NCBI GenBank assembly: GCA_013396655.1
Contig: WBMV01001023.1
Span: forward strand, 24,218 to 88,217
Reading direction: 5' to 3'
Length of the DNA: 64,000 bases
Source of the DNA: Campylorhamphus procurvoides
Taxonomy: Eukaryota > Chordata > Aves > Passeriformes > Dendrocolaptidae
Positions 40,231 to 49,705 of this stretch are shown in pieces. The translations under genes were made by a program, and so were the position numbers. Below the pieces are notes generated by a model that saw only the letters and a list, made by a program, of their open reading frames with translations, searched no databases and was not told where the DNA came from. Every line of letters begins with the position of its first letter. Position 1 is the first letter of the stretch.

Positions 40231-40760
40231 CTGGAGCTGCAAACCAAAGAGACACAAAGCTCCTGACTTGCCCTGGAGACACAATCCAGAGATGCAGTCT
40301 GCACAAAGCAGCCAGGCTGCCCAAATCGAGAAAGATCTGCCTGCTCTGCCTTGGGACTGTGCTTCTGCTGCAAGTGCCAGGGACTATCCTGGGGCAGACA
40401 AGTGATACCAGAGGTGTGTTTGCATGTGACAGTTCTCAGGGCAGGGTAGTGACTGACCTCTCCAACACGTGCAAGCAGGAATTCAGAAGGTGGGGAAGCA
40501 GTTCCTGGCCTCTCGGCTACAGCACCTGGAGCCTGGACATGTGGCAGGTCCATATCAATGCCCCAGGTCCTGCAGCTGTCACCACCCAGCAAAAAATCTC
40601 TATGCTCTCAGAAGGCAGCCAACAGGATGGATGTCCATGCTCCACTCAGCTGCAGATGTCTGTTCCCACTGGAGGAGGGTGGATACTTTGATCCTTCAGG
40701 GCTGCCCCACACCACTAAACGGGTTGCCACATGTGTCACAATGACTCTCTGATGACATCA
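40231..40760 (-). promoter_or_regulatory. 5' flank of RING copy 1 with splice acceptor and CRE-like site
   Basis: Just upstream of the ATG, on the minus strand, 'tctctttggtttgcag' resembles a 3' splice site, suggesting a noncoding upstream exon. Further up, TGATGTCA (plus strand 40753-40760) is a one-base variant of the cAMP-response element TGACGTCA. It is conserved upstream of the rightmost unit at 43488-43495. Within this flank, 40231-40510 differs from the copy 2 flank at only about two positions. Promoter function is inferred from conservation. Confidence 0.45.
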
Positions 40761-41081
40761 CAGGGCTTCAGGGACTACCCATGGAACACACAAGCCTGGG
40801 TGCAGAAAAGAAACTTCCCAGATAGGTCACTAGATTGACTTGCTGTCAAGCAGAATCTTCTTGCCACAGTTTTCATGTAAAGTCACATGCCTCACTGATC
40901 ATGCCCAGCACTATGTTCTGTTTTAGAAATAAACCTTCTCAGGGCATTTCTTCTAGCTTATTGCTACTAGCTTGTTATCCTCATAACCTTGGGCAACTTT
41001 GCATAAGTCTCCTTGGATTTTTGAATGTGTTTTTTAATGGAAAAGAGACTGCAGACCCCAAGCTTAATGGCTGGATTTGAC

Positions 41082-41087
41082 TTTATT
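41082..41087 (-). promoter_or_regulatory. AATAAA polyadenylation signal, RING copy 2
   Basis: Minus-strand AATAAA in the same context as the copy 1 signal. It is separated from the copy 2 stop codon by a foreign 126-bp block and an N, so the apparent 3' UTR is not trustworthy. Confidence 0.6.
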
Positions 41088-41094
41088 TTTCAAA

Positions 41095-41220
41095 GTGCCA
41101 CCTTCTGTCGAGCCTTCCTCCGCCATCTGGAGCTGCAAACCAAAGAGACACAAAGCTCCTGACTTGCCCTGGAGACACAATCCAGAGATGCAGTCTGCAC
41201 AAAGCAGCCAGGCTGCCCAA
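41095..41220. repeat. 126-bp block identical to the 5' end of copy 1, inserted in the 3' end of copy 2
   Basis: It matches 40199-40324 exactly, including the copy 1-specific 'gtcgagccttcctccgccat' variant, and stops at the N at 41221. A start-codon region sits where 3' UTR is expected. This is best explained as a chimeric contig, less likely as a real rearrangement. Confidence 0.85.
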
Positions 41221-41263
41221 NTGTATGCTGAGCATACAGCAGTACCCTTCTTGGTAGGGTGTA

Positions 41264-41959
41264 CTACCTGTCCCTGTGACCACCAGGACTGCGTGACCTC
41301 CTCTGGGATCGGCTCCTTGTTGACTGGGGCCCCCTGGAGGGAACCCGTCGGACCCTCTGGTGGCGCTCGCTCCTCCCCCGGCGGACTGGGACATCCTCTT
41401 CAGACCTGGCATCTTCATCCTCATCACTTGAAGTGTCAGTAGACGTGTCTTGAGCCCAACTCTGCTGCTGCCTGCTGCTGCCTGGGGAGTCATAGCCCCG
41501 GGCCTGCTGACCCCTGCTGTGGTGCTGCCTCGGGGTCCTGCTCCGTTCCCTCTCTCGGGCACTGGTACGGCCAGTGCTGCTGTCTCTGCTGGAAGAGCTG
41601 TGCTGCCAGCGGCCTGTGGAACGATGCTGTCTCCTTCCTGCAGAGCGATGATGAGCTCTCCATCTTGGATTAGGCCTGGAGGAGCTAATGTAGTACACCT
41701 CATAATTATTGTCTCCCACTTTGCGGAAGAGGTATTGGAAAGGCTCGTAGCAATGTGGGCAAACAGCTCTGATGCAGGACCATTCAAGTATGCAAGAAAA
41801 GCAGAAAGTGTGTCTGCACCAGCTCACAGAGACTTGGTCCTTAATGATGTCCAGGCAGATTGGGCACTCAGAACCACGTGAAGGCGCAGCCCGGGGAGTC
41901 TGGTTGGTTCTGGCAGAAGGTGAAGAGGTGCCACCTTCTGTCAAGCCCTGCTCCGCCAT
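41264..41959 (-). CDS. TOPORS-like RING-finger E3 ligase, copy 2 (intact frame)
   Basis: The only unbroken copy: 231 codons from the ATG at 41959 (minus-strand context 'cagcttcagatggcgg') to the TAG at 41264. A C3HC4 RING finger spans residues 32-70 with ligands C32, C35, C48, H50, C53, C56, C67 and C70. The spacing and the following Glu-Pro-Phe-Gln-Tyr-Leu-Phe segment match the TOPORS family. After it come a His/Arg/Ser-rich region, an acidic Ser-Ser-Asp-Glu-Asp-Glu-Asp stretch and an Arg/Ser-rich tail. Human TOPORS is about 1,000 residues, so this is a much shortened form keeping the RING and an RS-like tail. Frame continues upstream of the ATG without another ATG, and a probable splice acceptor ends six bases before it. 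Likely role: nuclear ubiquitin or SUMO ligase; substrate unknown. A transcribed pseudogene family is the alternative. Confidence 0.85.
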   Translation of the reverse strand: MAEQGLTEGGTSSPSARTNQTPRAAPSRGSECPICLDIIKDQVSVSWCRHTFCFSCILEWSCIRAVCPHCYEPFQYLFRKVGDNNYEVYYISSSRPNPRWRAHHRSAGRRQHRSTGRWQHSSSSRDSSTGRTSARERERSRTPRQHHSRGQQARGYDSPGSSRQQQSWAQDTSTDTSSDEDEDARSEEDVPVRRGRSERHQRVRRVPSRGPQSTRSRSQRRSRSPGGHRDR

Positions 41960-42345
41960 CTGAAGCTGCAAACCAAAGAGACACAAAGCTCCTGACTTGC
42001 CCTGGAGACACAATCCAGAGATGCAGTCTGCACAAAGCAGCCAGGCTGCCCAAATCGAGAAAGATCTGCCTGCTCTGCCTTGGGACTGTGCTTCTGCTGC
42101 AAGTGCCAGGGACTATCCTGGGGCAGACAAGTGACACCAGAGGTGTGTTTGCATGTGACAGTTCTCAGGGCAGGGTAGTGACTGACCTCTCCAACACGTG
42201 CAAGCAGGAATTCAGAAGGTGGGGAAGCAGTTCCTGGCCTCTCGGCTACAGCAGTCAGAACCTGTGTGTGTGGCAGGTTGGGACTGGCTCCCCAGGTCCT
42301 ACCACTGTGGCTGCTTGTAAAATTCTTTTATCCCTTAGAAAACAG
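41566..42345. repeat. 780-bp segment duplicated exactly at 42384-43163
   Basis: It covers the 5' two-thirds of the copy 2 coding frame and its 5' flank. As far as I can compare by eye, it equals 42384-43163 without a difference, and the second copy is bounded by single Ns on both sides. Confidence 0.88.
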
Positions 42346-42383
42346 CCAACAGGATGGATGTCCATGCTCCACTCAGCTGCAGN

Positions 42384-42777
42384 TACGGCCAGTGCTGCTG
42401 TCTCTGCTGGAAGAGCTGTGCTGCCAGCGGCCTGTGGAACGATGCTGTCTCCTTCCTGCAGAGCGATGATGAGCTCTCCATCTTGGATTAGGCCTGGAGG
42501 AGCTAATGTAGTACACCTCATAATTATTGTCTCCCACTTTGCGGAAGAGGTATTGGAAAGGCTCGTAGCAATGTGGGCAAACAGCTCTGATGCAGGACCA
42601 TTCAAGTATGCAAGAAAAGCAGAAAGTGTGTCTGCACCAGCTCACAGAGACTTGGTCCTTAATGATGTCCAGGCAGATTGGGCACTCAGAACCACGTGAA
42701 GGCGCAGCCCGGGGAGTCTGGTTGGTTCTGGCAGAAGGTGAAGAGGTGCCACCTTCTGTCAAGCCCTGCTCCGCCAT
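42384..42777 (-). pseudogene. TOPORS-like RING-finger gene, copy 3 (3'-truncated at N)
   Basis: It starts with an ATG at 42777 and encodes the same N-terminus and complete RING finger as copy 2. It stops at the N at 42383, immediately after a Ser-Thr-Gly-Arg block, so the acidic patch and tail are missing. Sequence identity to copy 2 makes it impossible to tell a very recent tandem duplicate from a redundant contig of the same locus. The region left of the N (42346-42382) belongs to the 5' flank of copy 2. Confidence 0.65.
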
Positions 42778-43164
42778 CTGAAGCTGCAAACCAAAGAGAC
42801 ACAAAGCTCCTGACTTGCCCTGGAGACACAATCCAGAGATGCAGTCTGCACAAAGCAGCCAGGCTGCCCAAATCGAGAAAGATCTGCCTGCTCTGCCTTG
42901 GGACTGTGCTTCTGCTGCAAGTGCCAGGGACTATCCTGGGGCAGACAAGTGACACCAGAGGTGTGTTTGCATGTGACAGTTCTCAGGGCAGGGTAGTGAC
43001 TGACCTCTCCAACACGTGCAAGCAGGAATTCAGAAGGTGGGGAAGCAGTTCCTGGCCTCTCGGCTACAGCAGTCAGAACCTGTGTGTGTGGCAGGTTGGG
43101 ACTGGCTCCCCAGGTCCTACCACTGTGGCTGCTTGTAAAATTCTTTTATCCCTTAGAAAACAGN

Positions 43165-43760
43165 ATAGTTCTCAGGGCAGGGTAGTGACTGTCCGCTCCA
43201 ACACGTGCAATCAGGAATTCAGAAGGTGGGGAAGCAGTTCCTGGCCTCTCGGCTACAGCAGTCAGAACCTGTGTGTGTGGCAGGTTGGGACTGGCTCCCC
43301 AGGTCCTACCACTGTGGCTGCTTGTAAAATTCTTTTATCCCTTAGAAAACAGCCAACAGGATGGATGTCCATGCTCCACTCAGCTGCAGATGTCTGTTCC
43401 CACTGGAGGAGGGCGAGCATTCTGATCCCTGAGGACTGCCCTGCCCCACAAAAAAGGGTTGCTACGTGTGTCACAGTGACTCTCCGGTGACATCACAGGG
43501 CTTTCAGGAGTCACACTCAGAAGGCTCAGTGATTGATGTCAAGCATGTCGCAATGATTTTCTGGTGATATCACAGGGCTTTCAGGGACTACCCATAGAAC
43601 AAACCCTGATGTCAGGGAACAAAAGCTTCTCAGATAGCTCATCTCACTAGACTGACTCACTGTTAAGCTTTACTTTTCATATAATATCATAGGTCTCACT
43701 GTTCATGCCCAGTATTATGTTTTGGTGGAAATAAAGTCATCTCAAGCCATTTCTTACTCT
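43165..43760 (-). other. 5' flank of a further TOPORS-like unit (copy 4), coding part absent
   Basis: After the N at 43164 the sequence matches 42157-42382 with a few substitutions (for example 'gtccgctccaacacgtgcaat' in place of 'gacctctccaacacgtgcaag'). It then continues through the region matching 40620-40980. It is thus a distinct upstream region whose coding sequence is not shown. It has the CRE-like TGATGTCA (43488-43495). A 77-bp-offset tandem duplication (43469-43509 and 43546-43586) is absent from copy 1. Confidence 0.75.
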
Positions 43761-43889
43761 GCCAGCTTTCTAGGTCTGATCCAAGTCCCAGTGCTCAGCA
43801 CTGAAGAGGCCATACCTCAAGTACTCCGTCAGTCTTGGGCTCCCCAGCATAAGAGGTGGGCATACTCAAGAGCAAAAGGTCCACAAGGA

Positions 43890-44300
43890 TGATGAAGGGA
43901 TTCCTATTAGGAGAGGCTCAAAATGCTGCCTCCAGGCTGTTCAGCCTGGAGAAGACTCTGAGGGGGGAATCACTTTCAAGGTACATCAACAGCTGAAGGG
44001 ATGGTGGAACAAAGACTGAGCCAGGTTCTTGTCAGGCATGCTTGGTGACAACAAGCGCAAAGGAAAGCACAAGCAAAAAGCTTCTCTCTGAACATGGGGA
44101 AACCTTTTTTTTTTTGCTGTGAGGGTGACTGAGCACTGGCAGAGGTTGCCCAGGGTGCACATGGAATCTCCCTACTTGAAGATACTCAAAAGCTGTCTGA
44201 CTGTGGTCCTCGAGTACCGTCTCTCAGTGGTTCTGCTTGAACCATATGACCTCTGGAGGTCCTTTTGCACCTCAGGCATTCTATGATTCTGTGACTCAAA
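43890..44300 (+). mobile_element. CR1 LINE, 3' end (B/C/F-like subtype)
   Basis: Visible blocks are 'ggctgttcagcctggagaag', 'ctgaacatggggaaac', 'tgtgagggtgactgagcact', 'agaggttgcccaggg', 'gagatactcaaaagctgtc'-type wording, 'gacctctggaggtcc' and the terminal 'cattctatgattctgtgac'. It is 5'-truncated, diverged and non-coding. It lies between the RING cluster and the right copy of the bracketing repeat. Confidence 0.9.
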
Positions 44301-44585
44301 GCACACTTTTGCAAGCTAAGAAAACATATCTAGGTTGCCTGAGGTTGGAAGATTTGAATGTTTTCATATGCTCATGAAGTGTCACATTTGCTTTGTGAAA
44401 GTTGATCATCCATGAAGACTCTGCATCCTTTTTTTACCTCTGGGGGATTTATCAGTGATTGCACAGAAAACCAACAAGCAAAACATAAGCATGAGGGCTA
44501 TGGAGAGTTAAACATCCCCCTAAAGGTGTTGGTTGTGCTTTCATAGCCTGTGTTTTGACCATAGTTTCCCTAGTTGCTCATCAGG

Positions 44586-44862
44586 TCACAGTTTACAACT
44601 AATGCAACTTGCTGCATGTCACTGCTTTGAGTGAGCAAGTGGGCAACTTGATTGTGACTTGAATTCCTTGGTGGCAGAATCCTAGTATTCTGCTGTGCGG
44701 TGGTCCTGGTCATGAAGTGTCACAAGGAGTAGAAGATGAGTGTAGTTCAATACAAGAATTGAAAACAGTTTGTCTTGGTCAAGTAATTAATTTTTTGGAT
44801 CATCTCTATGTTTTGATGAAATCTCTCTTCATGCCAGTCTTACTTAAAAGTAACAATTTGCA
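44586..44862. repeat. Right copy of the diverged direct repeat bracketing the RING cluster
   Basis: Counterpart of 38780-39056. Homology fades near 44865, about 130 bases before the retroviral env remnant begins. Confidence 0.85.
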
Positions 44863-44989
44863 AGACTCCCATTAATACTGTTGAAACCATATTTCCAAAC
44901 ATTTCAAAACTGGACCCTGGGGCATCATATATAAAGGCCAACAAAAGGTGCTATTTAATTCTTTATGGTACCTCAAATAAGTGGAACTG

Positions 44990-46182
44990 TCAGTGCAGAT
45001 TAATATTTCTGCAATTAAACCTGCTTACTCACCATCCTTGAGTACGTTTTACACAGGATGGTTACCAAGGTTGCATGGACTGACCCTGACCTCTCCAAAA
45101 TAATCAAGGAATGATGTAACTGGCATCCTGGGGACAGCATTAGGAATATTAACAAGTATGAAAGCTGAAGTCTTAGCAAACAAAATACACTCAGTGCCAA
45201 GTGATTTATACCAATTGGAACACAGGAACTAACTAATTGCTCTCATCAAAAGTATTACTTCAATGGGAAAGGATTGATGAAAAAGATCATCAATTAATAG
45301 TGAGTACTCTAGGTGCAGCTCATACTGATACCTCTGGTTGTATCCAAGTGCAATTGTGAATACAGCTTGCTGCAGCAGCAATTGTAAGGGAAAGCAATGG
45401 ATGTATCTTGCACACTGAAATTCATAAAGTAATCTGGGATAATGCAAATAAATTTGAAAGAGAATTTCAGTCTTGGTAACATCTTCACTTCTGACCCTAA
45501 CAACAAATAAAGCTTTTGTTTTAACAATATGCCATGCTTTGGTATAGATCACATACCCCATCTTTGCAGTGGGGTTGAATCACCATGGAATTATGCTCTC
45601 TCCTATGTAACTAAGAGTTATGGGTTGAACAAAATGGGAACAAATAGCAAACTGTCAATGTTGATGCATACGTTGCATTGGGAGAACAGGGATTTATTTG
45701 TGTAAGTAACACTGTTAGGATGAACAAAATGTTTGAAATATGTCCTGATGAAACTGTGCTTATAAATGTTAGAAAAGGATGTATGAGAACTATTTGTGAT
45801 TCTATACTTAGAGACAACATCACTTTAGAAATAAGCAAACATACACATTTGTAATTTTACAAAATTAGGGGCTTCTGTCACAACCCACAAATTGCTGCAA
45901 TCTAGCTACACATGCTGTCAAGACTTACTGCCCACCCCCACTGGACCAAACCTTACACTGGTGAAAAAATTACTGTAGCACAACCACCGATGTCAGCTGC
46001 TGGATGGCATTGAAAACAATGGACACAGTACTCTAATCACCGTTCATCACAATTTAGAAGAGATACATGATGTCTTGGAGAGAATGAGTAAACCAGGATA
46101 ACATGACCAGTGGGACATTTTGTTCAGGTGGTCACTGACAGCAACAGGAATTCTAAATGTAATGTTGCACCCATTTTACTGA
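44990..46182 (+). pseudogene. Endogenous retrovirus envelope (env) remnant
   Basis: The plus-strand frames carry successive pieces of an avian-type endogenous retroviral Env: an N-terminal segment near 45.0-45.25 kb, a Leu-Ala-Ala-Ala-Ala-Ile block near 45.37 kb, and a Cys-rich region near 45.74-45.80 kb. The juxtamembrane part contains Trp-Asp-Ile-Leu-Phe (46111-46125) and Thr-Ala-Thr-Gly (46138-46149). In-frame stops (for example TAA at 46099 and TGA at 46180) and several frame changes break it, so no functional envelope can be made. Only about the C-terminal half of an env is represented. I did not find matching gag, pol or an LTR in the flanks. Retroviral class is left open. Confidence 0.72.
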
Positions 46183-49100
46183 TTTATGTCACGTTTTGCA
46201 CGTTGTTGAATACTGTTCTGTCTGTTAGAGTGTGCATATTAGCACTGTCATACAGGCTTCATCACATATATGTTGTTCCATCCCGTTCCACAAAGTTTAA
46301 AAAAAAGAAATCAGTTAACCTGATCAAAAATTTCCCTCAATTTATACTTGGAGCACAATACTTCTCTGTTTAAAAGTACAGAGGCAAGAGGTGACCACAC
46401 AATCTCTCTGGAGCAAGAGAGAAAAACTTTAGTGACAGGGTGGATTGTGGTGGTCCTGGAGATAATGGAAACAGATCTCTTGTTGGGGTGACAGATGAAT
46501 TCCTACTGGCCTCCTCTGCCTTCTCAGGCGCCCTAAAACAATAGGTATGAGACTCTGGAACTTGAGGGCCAGGCAAATGACAATGTAGATGAAGATCCAT
46601 CTGGGGGCTTGCCAGGGGCAAGTGAGTGAACCGCACACATTACAACTGCCTCAAGTTCAGTTTTCACCAAAGTCAAACATTTTAGTAGCAAAAATTACTT
46701 TTTTTTATTTTGAAATTCCATAAACTTTAGGGTGAGCAGGAGGTACTGCTCTGCAAGTTTAAAAGCCTGCCAAAAAGTTTATGGAGTTTTATGCCCCAAA
46801 TCCAGATTGTGTCTAATTAGTGTCCTCTTTCACACAACATGTTCAAGTCCTATGCTTCCAGTAATCACCTCCAGAAGAACAAAATTTCAGTAGCTGTTCC
46901 CCAGGAAAGCTGTTAGAGATATGCATTATGTAGTTTCCTTTTTCCTTTTATTAAATTAAAGCAATATTTTAAAATTCCTGAATATAAATTTTGTTTGCCT
47001 CTCTTACTACAAGGTCTGAAGGAAAAGCAGGAGATGGTCTATTTCCTTAGCAACAGAGTCAGGTGTGATTTATGCCTCTGTGTGTTCCTGCAGCTGTCTC
47101 CAAGCAACAAAACAAACTGCAGTGCCAACTGTTGTAGGCACAATATATGGAGGGCATTGAGGGAAAACTTTGGAGCCTAAATACCTATCCCTGGCATCTA
47201 ACAGGGGGCAAGACTGAACAGACATAGGGTTTTCATAAAAATAAATAAATAATCTAAGCATATCAGTTCAGCCTGCCAAATCCCCAGTATGCAAAGAATA
47301 ATCTACTTTAAATCAGTCAATTTAGGAGACAGCTGTAGATGTGTCTTAACATTTTACCAAGGCTTTGCCTTAGCTTATGAAAGTGATACCACTCTGTCTG
47401 CCGTCTCTGAGCTCAGAGGAGGCTGCCTGAAGTCTCTGTTTGGCAGAAGGTCTTGTAGAAAACAGAGTAATTGCATAGGAAAAAAAAATTAGTAATAATT
47501 CACTGTTAATGTAGTTGCCAAAATTTGCCAAACTTAATTTGCCATTTCAAAGTTGTTTATTCTTTGAAGTAAAGAGGCCTGCATCTATGATTGTATCATG
47601 TTGGCAAACACTGTATTTCTAAATAACAACTGTAAAGCTGGTGAGGCTTGCCAAATGGAATCATGACAGATAGCACTATTTTCCTGAAAAACATTGCGGT
47701 TTTCACTAAGGTGAAATTTGCTTTGGAAGCTGAGATTTTACAAGCAAAAGCTGCTTTTTATGCATCAGCCTCCTCAAGCCAGTGCTTTTTATGTGCTTTT
47801 CAGGTGCAGAGGTAATACTCATGGGTGAAAGCAAGAAAGTAAGCGAGCAGTCTCTTGATGTCAACATTTTGTCCCTACTGCTATCTTAGTCTTACTGGAA
47901 ATCCATTAAACCTCTGAAATGCTGGGATCTCCCCAGGGGTCTTCACCCACTGGTGCTGGAACTACTGTACCATGGTTTCACGCCCCTGAGCACACGCTGC
48001 CTTGATGCAGAGTGGGCAGAGAGCACCACCTCTCCCTGCCACGTCCCTGCCACGTCAGCATCAGCATGAATTTGGTGTGTTTTCCTTCAGTCTTTGTGGA
48101 ATGGAAAACACCCACAGGCCAGGGCCTCCCACTGGTGTGGTTTGGGTGCAACAGCAGCATCTGCAGCTTCCATTATCAGTAAGCAGAGGAGAAACTTCAT
48201 AAAGGCCACTAGGCCAGCCCTCATTTTCAGGGATCAGCTTCAAAGTTGCAGCAGTGATGTGGCTGCATGGTGTCTTGAGAGCTGGGTCGCTGGGACCAGG
48301 TTTGTATCACTGCTCCTGGCCTCATTGGTCAGGGTTTATCCCAGGCTGGTAACCGCAGTTAACCATAGGTCCTACCTTTTCCAGGCAGAAATCAATTTAC
48401 CACTGTCCTTCAAAGTTTACCTTTGTTTCTACCTAGGCAGTTGTACTCAAATCAATCTGCCTAATTTCAGCACGTGAGGTAATAACCTCCTTGCCTTGTG
48501 AAAACTGCTTGGGTTTGGGTTTGGGGTTTGTTTTTATCACGTGTGTATGTGTTTGTGCTAAATTGTCTCCTCCTTAATTTTTGCTTGTTTGTTTGTTTCT
48601 TTTCCATTGGTTTGGGGCCTCATCATTTTCAGAAAGTAACAGCAGAGTCTTACTGCAGAACATTTTCTACTTCTTAGACCATTCTCCTTTACCTCATATA
48701 TTTGTCTTGAATTTCTATCAAGACCTTCTCTGGGAGAGTTCTTATTGAAGTCTTTTTATGATACACTACCAAAATTCTCATCAGCTGGCAGCTCTTCCTT
48801 GATTAAAAAAAGAGCTTAAAACTGTAATGCATAATGCTGATTTTTTTAATAACATTTTAACCTGAAATGATAAATTCTTGCAGTAATATAAGCCTGGATT
48901 TATGCTCAATATTGGATTAAAAAAACCTTCAGGATTTGCTACCTGACTGCACATATAAACTCCCATTGACACTGCTTCTGTAGATCAGGTCTCACTGCAA
49001 TTTTCAATATTTAAAAATGAAATACCCTAGACCTTTGAGACCTGATGCGATACCAAAATCAGGCTGGTTCTTCTATTCCCTGCTTTTTTTATACCCAGCG

Positions 49101-49638
49101 AAATCAAGCACACAATTTTACATCAAAAAGTATTCCCTCAGATCTTCAAGAAATGCTAACTGGCCCTTTAGCTACAAAACATTTAAATGTGAGCCTAATT
49201 TCTTTTATAAACTACAAAAGAACTTTAATCATGTGAAGAGTATCACCAGATCTGTGGGATTACCTGCATGTCTGGTTCTATCGACAAGCTCAAATTCTTT
49301 TTTCTTAAATTTGGAATGCAAATTCTGATTCAATTTTGTCGCATGCACCTGTTTTCTACTCCTACGCTGCTTCCCCCCATAAAATAGCACAAGATGCTAA
49401 AATTGAGAAGCTGATTCTCTATGAAACACAAAGAAAAGCTACCTGAGTCTCCCAGAGACCGTATGGGTCTGGGTACTTCTAGAAGAAAAGCAGGATATGA
49501 ATGTCCCTCTTGTTGTGTACATGGATGTGCATAGAGTTTTCTGGCATAAAAACTCTGGTAAAGGAGAACCAGACCTGTGTAAAATAAAACACATGTCAGT
49601 TTTTTTAATATTCACCTGCTTGTTATTTGTCTCTGTGT
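46183..49638. other. Unassigned DNA right of the env remnant
   Basis: An LTR would be expected soon after env, but I could not delimit one. A 46.37-46.64 kb stretch is somewhat GC-richer and open on the minus strand but unrecognised. No gene is supported. Confidence 0.5.
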
Positions 49639-49705
49639 TTTTATGTACTTTTATATACTTTTAATATGAAGATTTTTATGTACTTTTATGTACTTTTAAT
49701 ATGAA
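49639..49705. repeat. 35-bp period tandem duplication
   Basis: Two units (49639-49670 and 49674-49705), each reading 'ttttatgtacttttat' then 'tacttttaatatgaa', with one mismatch. Confidence 0.88.

Noticed and set aside
41960..42013. An 18-codon N-terminal extension of the copy 2 protein
   Set aside because: It would need a TTG start at 42013. The first ATG is at 41959, and a splice-acceptor-like tract lies in between, so the extension is probably intron or 5' UTR.
41860..42699. Long plus-strand open frame across the RING copies (and a similar one at 42678-43490)
   Set aside because: It is antisense to the RING genes, runs across Ns and changes identity at contig joins. The composition is that of the complement of an Arg/Ser-rich gene.
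38780..44862. Bracketing direct repeats as the two LTRs of one provirus
   Set aside because: The interior holds RING genes and CR1 rather than gag-pol-env, the env remnant lies outside the right copy, and I could not see TG...CA termini, a primer-binding site or target-site duplications.
45229..45561. 110-codon minus-strand frame
   Set aside because: It overlaps the retroviral env remnant, which reads convincingly on the plus strand; the minus frame is its shadow.
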